This document shows, piece after piece, positions 6,750 to 15,425 of a DNA stretch of 19,228 bases; the first letter of the stretch is position 1; each line of letters begins with the position of its first letter. The DNA comes from Holtiella tumoricola. Lineage in GTDB: Bacteria; Bacillota; Clostridia; Lachnospirales; Cellulosilyticaceae. The notes below the pieces were generated by a model. It saw only the letters and a list, made by a program, of their open reading frames with translations, had not been told where the DNA came from and did no database searches. The DNA lies in contig NZ_JAQIFT010000073.1 of assembly GCF_027857615.1 (NCBI RefSeq), positions 1-19,228 of the forward strand, written 5' to 3'. Position numbers and translations under genes: made by a program.

Positions 6750-8357
6750 TTAGTTTAATGCACATAGTAACCTTTCATACCATAATTCAAACTCATTTGT
6801 ATTACTTAAATACTCTTGATTACTCTTGAAAACATGTGAAATAATTTCATTATATGCTACCATGTCCTTCTCTCTTAATAGATTTAGAAGTTCACAATCT
6901 TCTGCTCCTCTTCTTTGTGCTTCTAATCTCATAGAAATCCATGGTTCACCCTCTCCTGGATATACAATGAAAGCGTCTCCACAAGGAAAGTTGGTTCCTA
7001 GCCCTGTATCATTATGACAACTTGTTGTTTTAAAAGGATCCATGTCATATAAGTACATATTAAATCCCCAATGTAAAAATCCTGATAACTTATAGGCTGA
7101 ACAACCCCAAAATAGTAATCTGTTTCGAATTAATTCAAAATCTAAAAATCTATTAAGGTATGCACCCCCTGGAGAACAGCATACATAGTTCCATACCTCT
7201 TCTCCATTATCAATCAGTTGATCAAATGCTTCTTTTTGGTTTTCATAGCTTGCAGATAATGGTACCCATATATCAATGCCACCTTTAAATCCTGAAGTAG
7301 CCACTGCTTCTATCACTTTTACGCCTGAAATATGCTTACGTAATTGACTCGCAATCATATAATATGTTTTCTTACGCTCTTCTATAACATTCGCATCACT
7401 TGTATGCACATCTGGTTCATCTGAAATATGGAAGATTACTCGCTCTCCCCATTTATTTTCTTCTAAGAATTTCTTGATTGCTTTTAGATATTTGTTCATT
7501 ACCAAATAGCCTTCAGTACTCTCTAGAGATAGTGTATTGTCTAAAACAAAATTAAAGTCTTTACCTACATAGTGTGGGCTTCTTGTTGCAATGTATCCAA
7601 GCTCCATTGTTTGTAAACCTTCATCAAAAAAGATTTCAATAATAGGTTTAAGATAGGAGAAATCAAACTGCCAACTTTCTTTATCCTGAATACATCTTTC
7701 ATCTATACTAATGAAGAAGTGTGTTTGTCTCATACGTTTCATAGCACGTGCATATTTTCGAATCATCTCAAGATGCTCAGTACTACCATAATTCACATTA
7801 TGATATTTTGCCATATTTTCTAAGTGGAACCAATTTGTAATTTGAAGCTTTTCTTCTGGAATACTTACAGGATAGACTTTCATATTTACCTTGGTAGTAT
7901 GTACCTCATTACCTACTTTTAACTGAATATCTGCTGCACAGGTTGTACCTACTCCCTTATTTGGTTGCAACGTGATATAAAATGCACATTTCCCTTCTTG
8001 TGATGGAATATGATGTCCTACTGGCTTTAAACAATCATAAACTTCAAAAGGCGCTTTTCTTGTACTATTTGCAGGTTTAGGTAATGTATAGTCTAACATT
8101 ACAAATTGCCCACCTTGTGCCTCATCACTAATTGTGTTGTACTCTACAGGTATAGGAATCATCTGAAAAATTTCATACTCCACTGCCCCATTTATCGCTA
8201 TCTCTAAAGATTGCTCACCACACTCTACGACAAATTGAATACCTCTTCTACTATTTTGCGCCATTGTTAAACTAACTTCTTGTTCTAACTGACATAACTC
8301 TACATCTGGATACACCCATTCTTCCTTATGTGTCATATATCCTTTAATTGTACTCAT
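6750..8357 (-). CDS. GH123/DUF4091-type glycoside hydrolase, cytoplasmic
   Basis: This 535-residue protein has no signal peptide or membrane segment. The N-terminal part (about 1-165) is beta-rich. The C-terminal part resembles the DUF4091/GH123 catalytic barrel, with the family-like stretch LNRFLDFELIRNRLLFWG (about 401-418) followed by GFLHWGFNMY. The strand-end motif ISDEPD places adjacent acidic residues at D313-E314. In GH123 beta-N-acetylgalactosaminidases a neighbouring Asp-Glu pair does substrate-assisted catalysis, so these are the likely catalytic residues. The start has an AGAGGG site. It follows the sugar-binding lipoprotein gene by 86 bases, separated by a hairpin. Cytoplasmic location plus an importer suggests it cleaves imported oligosaccharides. 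N-acetylgalactosamine specificity is a family-based inference, since many DUF4091 members are untested. No GC-rich terminator follows it before the efflux promoter. Confidence 0.75.
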   Translation of the reverse strand: MSTIKGYMTHKEEWVYPDVELCQLEQEVSLTMAQNSRRGIQFVVECGEQSLEIAINGAVEYEIFQMIPIPVEYNTISDEAQGGQFVMLDYTLPKPANSTRKAPFEVYDCLKPVGHHIPSQEGKCAFYITLQPNKGVGTTCAADIQLKVGNEVHTTKVNMKVYPVSIPEEKLQITNWFHLENMAKYHNVNYGSTEHLEMIRKYARAMKRMRQTHFFISIDERCIQDKESWQFDFSYLKPIIEIFFDEGLQTMELGYIATRSPHYVGKDFNFVLDNTLSLESTEGYLVMNKYLKAIKKFLEENKWGERVIFHISDEPDVHTSDANVIEERKKTYYMIASQLRKHISGVKVIEAVATSGFKGGIDIWVPLSASYENQKEAFDQLIDNGEEVWNYVCCSPGGAYLNRFLDFELIRNRLLFWGCSAYKLSGFLHWGFNMYLYDMDPFKTTSCHNDTGLGTNFPCGDAFIVYPGEGEPWISMRLEAQRRGAEDCELLNLLREKDMVAYNEIISHVFKSNQEYLSNTNEFELWYERLLCALN

Positions 8358-8401
8358 ATTTTTTCCCTCTACTCTCTAAAAAATATATTGATTATATACT
8401 G

Positions 8402-8447
8402 ATAAGCAAAAAGGGGCTGCACAGCGCCCCCTTTTCTATTTGCTTAT
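8402..8447 (-). terminator. Hairpin overlapping the binding-protein stop codon (terminator/attenuator)
   Basis: A GC-rich core pairs AAAAGGGG with CCCCTTTT (8409-8435, with small internal bulges), followed leftward by TTTTTGCTTATC. Outside it, ATAAGCAA (8402-8409) can pair with TTGCTTAT (8440-8447), which includes the stop codon of the solute-binding protein at 8444-8446. It probably ends or attenuates transcription between the binding protein and the GH123-like gene, or protects the upstream mRNA 3' end. I found no good separate promoter for the downstream gene. Confidence 0.7.
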
Positions 8448-10057
8448 TGCCATCCCTTTTCTTTTGCAACAGCATTTACTTCTTCTATCATTTTTGAAAG
8501 ACCTTGTTGCTCATACTTATCAAGTAAATCTTGATACATTTTCTCTACTGGCTCAGATCCCATCATAATATTTAATAAGTCTTCAGCTGGCTTAATTACA
8601 AACTTATCTTTTAATGGTGTAGATAAATAAGTATATCTCATATCAAACTCTGGTAATGTACCCTCTTTAGCTGCTTCCTCATACTTATCTAATGCTAATT
8701 GTCTATACCCCTCTGGAGTACGTGCTGGTACACTTTCATCCCATACACTACGTGACCATTGTGCTAATGTATTAAATACTTGAGTAGATGGATATTTTTC
8801 AGTTATATCTTCTGTTTTTAATACAACTTTACCATCTACAATATCAAAATCTTCTCCTTCAATACCATAATCAATCAAATGACTGCCTTCGTCAGAGATA
8901 AGGTAATCATAAATTTGTAAGATACGATCTAATTTTTCATCATCTACCTTAGATGAAATATAAGATTCTGACCAAGATGTTCTAAATACTGAATAGTATT
9001 TGTTACCGTCTTTACTTGGTAATAATTTAAGTACTTTTACATCATCAAAAATATTGTGTCCCGGATAAATTTCTTCCCAGTATTTACCTGCGTAATCATA
9101 AAGTGTTTCTGGTCCACCTGCACGAAGAATTGCTGCTGATTGGCCTTGTAAAAATTTATCTTGAGCTTGTTGTAATTTAGTTAATGCAATATCTGGTTCA
9201 ATAACACCTGAAGTATATAAATCTCTTGCTAATTGGAATGTAGAAACTGCATCCCCTATAAAATATGCTGGAATGTATTTGCCATCTTGCTCTACCCATT
9301 TATAGTCACTACCACTTCCATCAGACATAGCAAGTGGTAAACTATATGTGAATAAAAAGCCATCTAATAATGAGGTTGCTGTTGTTGTTAAACCTGCAAT
9401 CTTCTTCCCTTCTGGATCTGCTTGGATAATTTTAGTCATCATATCACTAAATTCTTCCCAAGTTTCTGGTTCTTTCGTTACACCTGCTTTTTGAGCAAGG
9501 TCCCATCTATAAATAACTGTTCTATCGATTGCATTCCAAACATTATCTGGATAAGTCTTTCTTGGAATACAATAAAGTTGACCATCTATTTTCAATGCTT
9601 CAATATCATCAGCTTGTACATACTTATTTAAGTTCTCATACTTTGATAAGTCTTCTGGTAATCCTTTTACTACACCTTGTGAAATCCAATCATGATAGAA
9701 TGATGTACCGATTGCATCGATTGAGAAAATATCTGGTAAACTTCCTGATGCAGCCCATAATTGAATCTTTTGGATATAGTCATCCCAAGTTATATTCATT
9801 GCTTCAAACTCTACATTAAATTTTTCTTCTAAGGTTTGTAGTACTTTATCGTTTGCCTTATTTGCAAGCCCTTTTTCTGCATCCCAATGTGCTACCGTAA
9901 TCTTCATCTTTTTATCTGTAGCACCTTGTGTCGTAGATGTATTGCCCCCTTGAGTTGTACCAGTTGTTGCTTTATCTGCTGTTCCACACCCTGTTAATGC
10001 ACTTGCTAGTATTAATTGCCCCATGATTACTGCGATCCACTTTTTAGAATTCTTCAT
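8444..10057 (-). CDS. Sugar ABC transporter solute-binding lipoprotein (LplA/YtcQ-like)
   Basis: This 537-residue extracellular binding protein is a lipoprotein: a lysine-rich N-terminus and hydrophobic core lead to the lipobox LTGC with the lipidated cysteine at residue 24. A Thr/Gly/Ser-rich linker (about 25-48) follows, then a family 1 extracellular solute-binding fold (COG1653 class) with typical segments such as LPDIFSIDAIGTS. The length and C-terminus fit the large LplA/YtcQ group, which serves LplBC-type permeases on oligosaccharides. The ATG at 10057 is preceded by GAGGAGGG; the upstream TTG in the same frame overlaps that site and is rejected. It lies 25 bases after the second permease gene. 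The ligand cannot be read from sequence; the downstream GH123-like gene hints at an amino-sugar-containing glycan. Confidence 0.9.
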   Translation of the reverse strand: MKNSKKWIAVIMGQLILASALTGCGTADKATTGTTQGGNTSTTQGATDKKMKITVAHWDAEKGLANKANDKVLQTLEEKFNVEFEAMNITWDDYIQKIQLWAASGSLPDIFSIDAIGTSFYHDWISQGVVKGLPEDLSKYENLNKYVQADDIEALKIDGQLYCIPRKTYPDNVWNAIDRTVIYRWDLAQKAGVTKEPETWEEFSDMMTKIIQADPEGKKIAGLTTTATSLLDGFLFTYSLPLAMSDGSGSDYKWVEQDGKYIPAYFIGDAVSTFQLARDLYTSGVIEPDIALTKLQQAQDKFLQGQSAAILRAGGPETLYDYAGKYWEEIYPGHNIFDDVKVLKLLPSKDGNKYYSVFRTSWSESYISSKVDDEKLDRILQIYDYLISDEGSHLIDYGIEGEDFDIVDGKVVLKTEDITEKYPSTQVFNTLAQWSRSVWDESVPARTPEGYRQLALDKYEEAAKEGTLPEFDMRYTYLSTPLKDKFVIKPAEDLLNIMMGSEPVEKMYQDLLDKYEQQGLSKMIEEVNAVAKEKGWQ

Positions 10058-10082
10058 ACTTTCCCTCCTCAATAAATTTATA

Positions 10083-10967
10083 TTACTCTTTAACAGAACC
10101 TACCATAACCCCTTTTACAAAGTGTTTTTGTACAAAAGGATATACACATAAAATAGGTAGGGTTGCTACCACAATTGTTGCCATTTGCACTGATTGCATA
10201 TAAACTTTATTACCACTTCCAAGTATTGCTTGTGCCTGTGCTGCAAGCTGAGCATTAAAGTTGATCAATACCTCTCTTAAATACATTTGTAATGGCATAA
10301 GGCTCTTTTGATTAATATAAAGTAATGCATTCCACCATTCATTCCATCTTTCTACTGAATAGAACAATGCAAATGTAGCCATAAATGGAAGTGAGATTGG
10401 TAATATAACCTTTAATAAAATTGTAAATTCATTAGCCCCATCTATTTTAGCTGCTTCTATAAGACTAGGTGGTAAACTCATAAAATAGTTTTTCATAATA
10501 ATCATATAGTAAGTACTAATCGCACATGGTAAAATCATTGACCAGACACTATTTACTAACCCATAATCTTTTACTACTAAATATGTAGGTACTAAACCAC
10601 CATTAAATAACATTGTAAAAAGAACCAACCATAAAATAACCTTACGTCCGATTAAATCTTTCTTAGATAATACATAGGCACCACTTACTGATAGCAACAT
10701 ATTGACTGCTGTCCCTACAGCAGTAATAAAAACAGTTACCCCTAGTGCTTTATAAAAATAAATATCATCCATAATTGTTTTATACCCTGTCCAGTCGACT
10801 ACATAAGGTAATAAATATGGTGTATGTTCTGCAATAGATTTAGTATTTGCAATAGACGTAATAAGCACATTATAAAAAGGGTATATCGTAATGATCGCTA
10901 ATAATGTCAAGAATACTATTAGAATAACTTCAAATGGACTTATAGATTTCAATTTCTTGATTTTCAT
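10083..10967 (-). CDS. Sugar ABC transporter permease (LplC/YtcP-like)
   Basis: This 294-residue integral membrane protein is of the binding-protein-dependent (MalG/LplC) class with about six membrane segments. The cytoplasmic EAA loop that docks on the ATPase is EAAKIDGANEFTILLKVILP (about 171-190). It ends in the PFVQKHFVKGVMVGSVKE-type tail typical of this group. The ATG at 10967 has GGGGGGAGAG just upstream, 13 bases after the stop of the first permease; a longer start at 11003 would overlap that gene and lacks a site. It should form the heterodimeric inner-membrane channel with the LplB-like protein. No ATPase gene is nearby; these importers usually share an MsmX/UgpC-type ATPase encoded elsewhere. 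Confidence 0.93.
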   Translation of the reverse strand: MKIKKLKSISPFEVILIVFLTLLAIITIYPFYNVLITSIANTKSIAEHTPYLLPYVVDWTGYKTIMDDIYFYKALGVTVFITAVGTAVNMLLSVSGAYVLSKKDLIGRKVILWLVLFTMLFNGGLVPTYLVVKDYGLVNSVWSMILPCAISTYYMIIMKNYFMSLPPSLIEAAKIDGANEFTILLKVILPISLPFMATFALFYSVERWNEWWNALLYINQKSLMPLQMYLREVLINFNAQLAAQAQAILGSGNKVYMQSVQMATIVVATLPILCVYPFVQKHFVKGVMVGSVKE

Positions 10968-10980
10968 ATACTCTCCCCCC

Positions 10981-11946
10981 TTAGAATAAGCCTTGTTCGC
11001 CATATTTTGTGACTACTTTATTCGCTGTTGTTAATAATACTACGCCTATAATAGACTTAAATAATCCCAATGCAGTCGTATATCCAAAGTTACCCCCAGT
11101 AACAAAAGATTTTCTAAATACATATGTATCTATTGTATCTGCTACCGAATATACAGGAGATGAATATAAGTTAAAGATTTGATCAAAGTTAGCACCATTT
11201 GTCATAATCTGTCCTATGGCTAATATGAACATAATCGCTACTGTGCTCCTAATCCCTGGCCAGGAAACATGCAACATTTTTTGCCATCTATTTGCCCCAT
11301 CTATACTGGCTGCTTCATAAAGACCAGGATCAATACTTGCAAAAGCTGCAAGATAAATAATAGAATCCCACCCTAGTTCTTTCCAGATATTAGATATCCA
11401 GATAAAAGGTCTAAAGCTTGTAGTAGATACTAACGGTGCTATTGTATCCATTCCCATGGCACCTAGCATTTGATTTACGATCCCATTAGAAGCAAACATA
11501 TTTGTTAATACCCCTGCCAATACAACCCATGAAATAAAGTGTGGGAAGGTAAATACTGTTTGATAAAACTTTTTAAGCTTTGGATTTTTAATTTCATTAA
11601 GTAAAATAGCTATAATAATAGGCACTGGAAAGTGGAAGAGCATTTTACCACCACTAAAAATAAGGGTATTCTTGAAGGCAATCCAGAAGTCTCTATCTTC
11701 AAACATAAGCCTAAAGTTTTCTAAGCCAATCCAAGGGCTATTCCATAATCCCATATCATATCTAAACTGTTTAAAAGCTAATACCAATCCTCCCATTGGT
11801 ACATAGCAGAACATGATATACCATATAATAACTGGAATAATAATGACATAAAGTAACCTATCATTTTTTATCTTTTGCCATGTATTGTGTTTAATAAATG
11901 GCACTTTTTCTTTTTGTTTACTTCCCCCTATTTCTATAGTCCTCAT
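10981..11946 (-). CDS. Sugar ABC transporter permease (LplB/YtcQ-operon type)
   Basis: This 321-residue MalF/LplB-class permease has about six membrane segments; the first is near residues 31-52. The EAA loop reads EAASIDGANRWQKMLHVSWP (about 211-230). The ATG at 11946 follows GAGGAGGG by a short spacer; the frame is open further upstream to 12030 but without a ribosome binding site. It is the first gene of the leftward sugar operon and is divergent from the sensor kinase gene, with a 210-base shared control region. Its partner is the LplC-like permease 13 bases downstream. Function as half of an oligosaccharide importer is secure from family and context; the substrate is unknown. Confidence 0.92.
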   Translation of the reverse strand: MRTIEIGGSKQKEKVPFIKHNTWQKIKNDRLLYVIIIPVIIWYIMFCYVPMGGLVLAFKQFRYDMGLWNSPWIGLENFRLMFEDRDFWIAFKNTLIFSGGKMLFHFPVPIIIAILLNEIKNPKLKKFYQTVFTFPHFISWVVLAGVLTNMFASNGIVNQMLGAMGMDTIAPLVSTTSFRPFIWISNIWKELGWDSIIYLAAFASIDPGLYEAASIDGANRWQKMLHVSWPGIRSTVAIMFILAIGQIMTNGANFDQIFNLYSSPVYSVADTIDTYVFRKSFVTGGNFGYTTALGLFKSIIGVVLLTTANKVVTKYGEQGLF

Positions 11947-12156
11947 ATATTCCCTCCTCTTTACTTGATAATAAAATTTTACTATCAATTTCTCCAAAAA
12001 AAAATGTAATGAGTCTATAGCTTTATGCATTTTTTTTATTATGCATTTTCTTATATATAAAATCTTTAGGTCATCTATTAATTTTGCATATATTTTTTTA
12101 TAAAATTATATTATAATTAGTTAATATAATTGCATTTTTACATATGGAGATAAACT
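11947..12156. promoter_or_regulatory. Divergent control region with repeated TGCAT elements
   Basis: This AT-rich spacer separates the sugar importer from the two-component genes. ATGCATTTT occurs twice, at 12026 and 12041 (15 bases apart); TTGCATAT follows at 12084 and TTGCATTTT at 12131. Repeats of this kind could be binding sites for the AraC-type response regulator. I could not find a convincing leftward -35/-10 pair for the importer operon, as expected if it needs an activator. I saw no catabolite-repression (cre) site. Confidence 0.35.
12084..12112 (+). promoter_or_regulatory. Possible promoter of the sensor kinase/response regulator operon
   Basis: TTGCAT (12084-12089), a 17-base spacer and TATATT (12107-12112) form a moderate sigma-A match. 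Two TATAAT hexamers at 12112-12117 and 12125-12130 are alternative -10 boxes without a good -35. The kinase start follows a GGAG site at 12147-12150. Confidence 0.35.
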
Positions 12157-13956
12157 ATGTTTAAACTAAAAAAATACTCATTAAAAAAACAATTCATTGT
12201 ACTGTCTATGTTTTTACTAACGACATGCCTTGTATTAACATCCTTTATTACATTAAGTATAAAGGAATTATTATTAGACAAACAAATTGCATATTCCACT
12301 TCTCGTGCTTTACGTTTTAAATCTGATATTGACTATCTTTATAAAAGGGTTTCTACTTTATATGAATTTATACAATTTGATCCAAATCTAGAATATTTAC
12401 TCGCTGCTCCTTTTAGTGCTGATACGACCATCTATTTAAACAATCTAAATCGACTCTTCCTCTCTTTAAGTATTATGAATGATGATGTGGCTGATATCGC
12501 ACTAATAGGTAATGACTTTGCATATTCAAACCTATTTGATGATGCTACCCTTAGAAGAGTTACTTCTAGCTATACGAACACTGCACAAATTAATAGCTTA
12601 GGAATTATGTCCTCTTCTTTTTTTAATGCAACAAGTATGCCTTATTTAGTATTTGCAAAAAGTATCTTTGGTTTTCATTCTTCTTCTTCTTACGGTAACT
12701 ATTTAGGCAATTTAATTATATCTATAGATCCTTCTAAATTTGCTACTTCTTTACCTAGAGATACCTATGAAGAAACTACATATTTTATAATAGGAGATAA
12801 TAATGGTAATATTTATCCATTTAATTGTACAGAAGCATTAGCTACACATATTATTACAACCTCTATCTCCAAAGATGCTTTTATACAAAGTACACTTACT
12901 AGTGATTTTATAGAATCTGAAAACAAAGATTTCCTTGTCTATACCTCTTTTATACCTGAGTTAAATTACTATCTTATTAGTGCTATTGATAAACATGCAT
13001 TATCACTCCAGCTAAAAGATACACTATTTCTTACTTCTCTTATTATTGGATGTATTATTATCTTTATCTGGTTGAGTATAAAACTACTATTATCAAATTT
13101 CCTTACTCCAATCAATAATCTCTATAAGTTTGTCAAAAATATCGGAGAAGGAAATATGAAAAACTTAAAACAACCCATTTCTCTTGAAGGTAGCACGGAA
13201 ATTGTAACACTCTCAAACGAATTTAATTTAATGATTTCAGAGATTACTTCTCTTAATAAACAGCTTTTTACTACAACCACAAGAATGTATGAGCTAGAAC
13301 TTCAAAAAAATAAAGCTGAGCTTTTACATCTAAGGAGCCAAATTAATCCTCATTTTTTATACAATACTTTAGAATCCATTAGAGGACTAGCCCTAGAAAA
13401 TAACTGTCCACAAATTGCTCAAATTGCTCTTGGTATGGGAAAAATCTTTCATTATAGTATTAAAGGTGCCAATAAAACCTTACTTTATGAAGAGGTCTCT
13501 GTTATAAAATCTTATATTGATATACAACTTATACGTTTTAATTCCAAATTTGATGTAATCTATAATATTATGCTTCCTACTGAAAATCTTACTGTTCCAA
13601 AAATGATTCTTCAACCGTTAATAGAAAATGCTATTTTTCATGGCCTAGAACCTAAATTAGAATCCGGTATCTTGTATATAGGAAGTCTTTTCCTAGATAA
13701 TGGGTTACAAATTATAGTTCAAGATGATGGTATCGGCATTCCCGAAAATACTCTTGAACACCTAAAAGAATCACTCTCTTTACCAAGTAACCTAATTTCT
13801 TCTCCAACTTCTCATATTGGATTACTTAATGTTCATAATCGAATTCGCCTAGAGTATGGGGATGACTATGGATTATCTATCGAAAGTACTCAGGGTATCG
13901 GTACTAAAATTACCATTTTATTACCCATAATAAATCAAGGAGGTCACTATGCTTAA
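12157..13956 (+). CDS. YesM-type sensor histidine kinase
   Basis: This 599-residue membrane kinase has a first membrane segment at about 13-35, a large extracytoplasmic sensor domain (about 36-286), a second membrane segment at about 288-311 and a HAMP linker (about 312-364). The His_kinase domain of the LytS/YesM class (PF06580) has the motif QINPHFLYNTLESIRGLA, with the phospho-accepting H399. The HATPase_c domain shows the N box PLIENAIFHG (487-496) and G boxes DDGIGI (523-528) and GIGTKI (580-585). All key residues are present, so it should be active. The stop overlaps the start of the response regulator gene by eight bases. Being divergent from an LplBC-type importer, it most likely senses that importer's sugar or a related product outside the cell. 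Confidence 0.93.
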   Translation: MFKLKKYSLKKQFIVLSMFLLTTCLVLTSFITLSIKELLLDKQIAYSTSRALRFKSDIDYLYKRVSTLYEFIQFDPNLEYLLAAPFSADTTIYLNNLNRLFLSLSIMNDDVADIALIGNDFAYSNLFDDATLRRVTSSYTNTAQINSLGIMSSSFFNATSMPYLVFAKSIFGFHSSSSYGNYLGNLIISIDPSKFATSLPRDTYEETTYFIIGDNNGNIYPFNCTEALATHIITTSISKDAFIQSTLTSDFIESENKDFLVYTSFIPELNYYLISAIDKHALSLQLKDTLFLTSLIIGCIIIFIWLSIKLLLSNFLTPINNLYKFVKNIGEGNMKNLKQPISLEGSTEIVTLSNEFNLMISEITSLNKQLFTTTTRMYELELQKNKAELLHLRSQINPHFLYNTLESIRGLALENNCPQIAQIALGMGKIFHYSIKGANKTLLYEEVSVIKSYIDIQLIRFNSKFDVIYNIMLPTENLTVPKMILQPLIENAIFHGLEPKLESGILYIGSLFLDNGLQIIVQDDGIGIPENTLEHLKESLSLPSNLISSPTSHIGLLNVHNRIRLEYGDDYGLSIESTQGIGTKITILLPIINQGGHYA

Positions 13957-15349
13957 TATAATACTTGTTGATGATGAAACCTTTATTATTAAATCAATGC
14001 TTAATTCTATCCCGTGGGAATCTCTTAATGTAAAAGTCGTAGGTACATTTTCAAATAGTATAGATGCATTAGAATTTATCAAAACCCATCCTGTTGACCT
14101 TATTATTACAGATATACGTATGCCAGGCCTTAGCGGCTTAGATTTATGTGATTATGTATTTAATCATTTTCCTCACATTCAGCTTATCATTATTAGTGGT
14201 TATGCTGATTTTACTTACGCTCAAAAAGCTATTAAATATAATGTATTAGGTTACTGTATTAAACCTTTAGATTATGGAGAAATTACAACTCTTTTGCGTA
14301 AAGGAATTATGAATACCTCTAAACTAAATCAGTCTAGCTATGATATTATTGATGCATTAGAAAATCAAGATTTAGATTTTTTAACTTCTTATTTCCAAGA
14401 AAAACATCTTAATTCCGAAAAAGTTCATATTATGGTCTCTATAGGAGCACTTCTTCCTTTATATAATATCGCTTCAAACTATGTAACTATTAAATTTGGA
14501 GCTAATAAATACATCTATTTATCTAATGAACCTTTCAATGAACTCTATCTGACCAATACTTTACTCAGTGACTCAAAAGTTAAAGGGATTGGATTATATC
14601 CAACACCAGTGACCCTTGAAACCTTTAAACAAACACTTCGCCAGACTATTATTATGGCTTATCAATTTTTCTTTTTTGAGGCACCTTATTTATGTACTAC
14701 TATACCGAGTAACCATCACCACTTTATTACTGACCTTAAGAAAATACTGACAACAAGAAATTTACCTGATATTAAACTGGCACTTTCTAAAATTAACAAC
14801 CCTAGTCAGTTTTCAAATTATAATATATATTTTGCTTTAAAAGTATGGAATTTATCTATAACCTATATTACTGATTATACACAATTAGATTTGGAGGACT
14901 ATTATATTCATAACCTAGAAGAGCTTTATCAAAACTTCAATCACTTCTCTACTATGATTACAACACTTTCTGATATGCTCTTAGAAGAATCTATTCCTGT
15001 AGAATTACCATCTACTCATAACAATACTTTTATCTATATCTTGCAGTTTATTAATGGTAACTATATGAATAATATTTCTTTATCTGATATTGCCTCAAAT
15101 TTTAATTTAAATCAAAGTTATATCAGCCAACTCTTCCGTAAAGAAACTGGCTCCACTTATACCGATTACATATGCCAACTTCGTATACAAAAAGCTAAAC
15201 AACTTCTACTTAATAGCGATCTTTCTTTAAATGATATCAGTGAAAAAGTAGGCTATAACGATTACTTCTATTTCTTAAAAAGCTTCAAAAAGTATTCAGG
15301 CATTAGTCCTGGAAAATACCGTGCTATGGGTGGTGTCTGTTCAAATTAA
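13949..15349 (+). CDS. YesN-type response regulator with AraC DNA-binding domain
   Basis: This 466-residue protein has an N-terminal CheY-like receiver (about 1-120) with acidic pocket D8-D9, phospho-acceptor D55 in ITDIRMPG and conserved K105. A poorly conserved middle region (about 125-355) follows, then a C-terminal AraC/XylS double helix-turn-helix (about 361-462) with the usual signature DYICQLRIQKAKQLL and GYNDYFYFLKSFKKYSG. The start has GGAGG at the proper distance and overlaps the kinase stop, so the pair is translationally coupled. It should activate the divergent sugar importer/glycosidase operon when phosphorylated; the target is inferred from position. All receiver residues needed for phosphorylation are intact. 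Confidence 0.94.
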   Translation: MLNIILVDDETFIIKSMLNSIPWESLNVKVVGTFSNSIDALEFIKTHPVDLIITDIRMPGLSGLDLCDYVFNHFPHIQLIIISGYADFTYAQKAIKYNVLGYCIKPLDYGEITTLLRKGIMNTSKLNQSSYDIIDALENQDLDFLTSYFQEKHLNSEKVHIMVSIGALLPLYNIASNYVTIKFGANKYIYLSNEPFNELYLTNTLLSDSKVKGIGLYPTPVTLETFKQTLRQTIIMAYQFFFFEAPYLCTTIPSNHHHFITDLKKILTTRNLPDIKLALSKINNPSQFSNYNIYFALKVWNLSITYITDYTQLDLEDYYIHNLEELYQNFNHFSTMITTLSDMLLEESIPVELPSTHNNTFIYILQFINGNYMNNISLSDIASNFNLNQSYISQLFRKETGSTYTDYICQLRIQKAKQLLLNSDLSLNDISEKVGYNDYFYFLKSFKKYSGISPGKYRAMGGVCSN

Positions 15350-15353
15350 TATT

Positions 15354-15378
15354 CTTTATAAAAAATCATTTTATAGAG
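15354..15378 (+). terminator. Weak AT-rich terminator after the response regulator
   Basis: A 10-base-pair AT-rich stem (15354-15363 with 15369-15378, one G-T pair) with a 5-base loop is followed by T-rich sequence. It is five bases past the response regulator stop. The low GC content makes it a weak candidate, so some readthrough into the Rieske oxidoreductase gene is possible. Confidence 0.4.
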
Positions 15379-15425
15379 TGTTAATTTTATTCATTTTGTT
15401 AACCCTAAATACGAGGTGAATACGA

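Noticed and set aside
9422..9819. Two rightward reading frames opposite the solute-binding protein gene
   Set aside because: No ribosome binding site or domain; antisense to a well-supported lipoprotein gene.
11947..12156. Catabolite-repression (cre) site for the sugar operon
   Set aside because: I looked for the TGNAANCGNWNNCA pattern in the divergent spacer and found no acceptable match.
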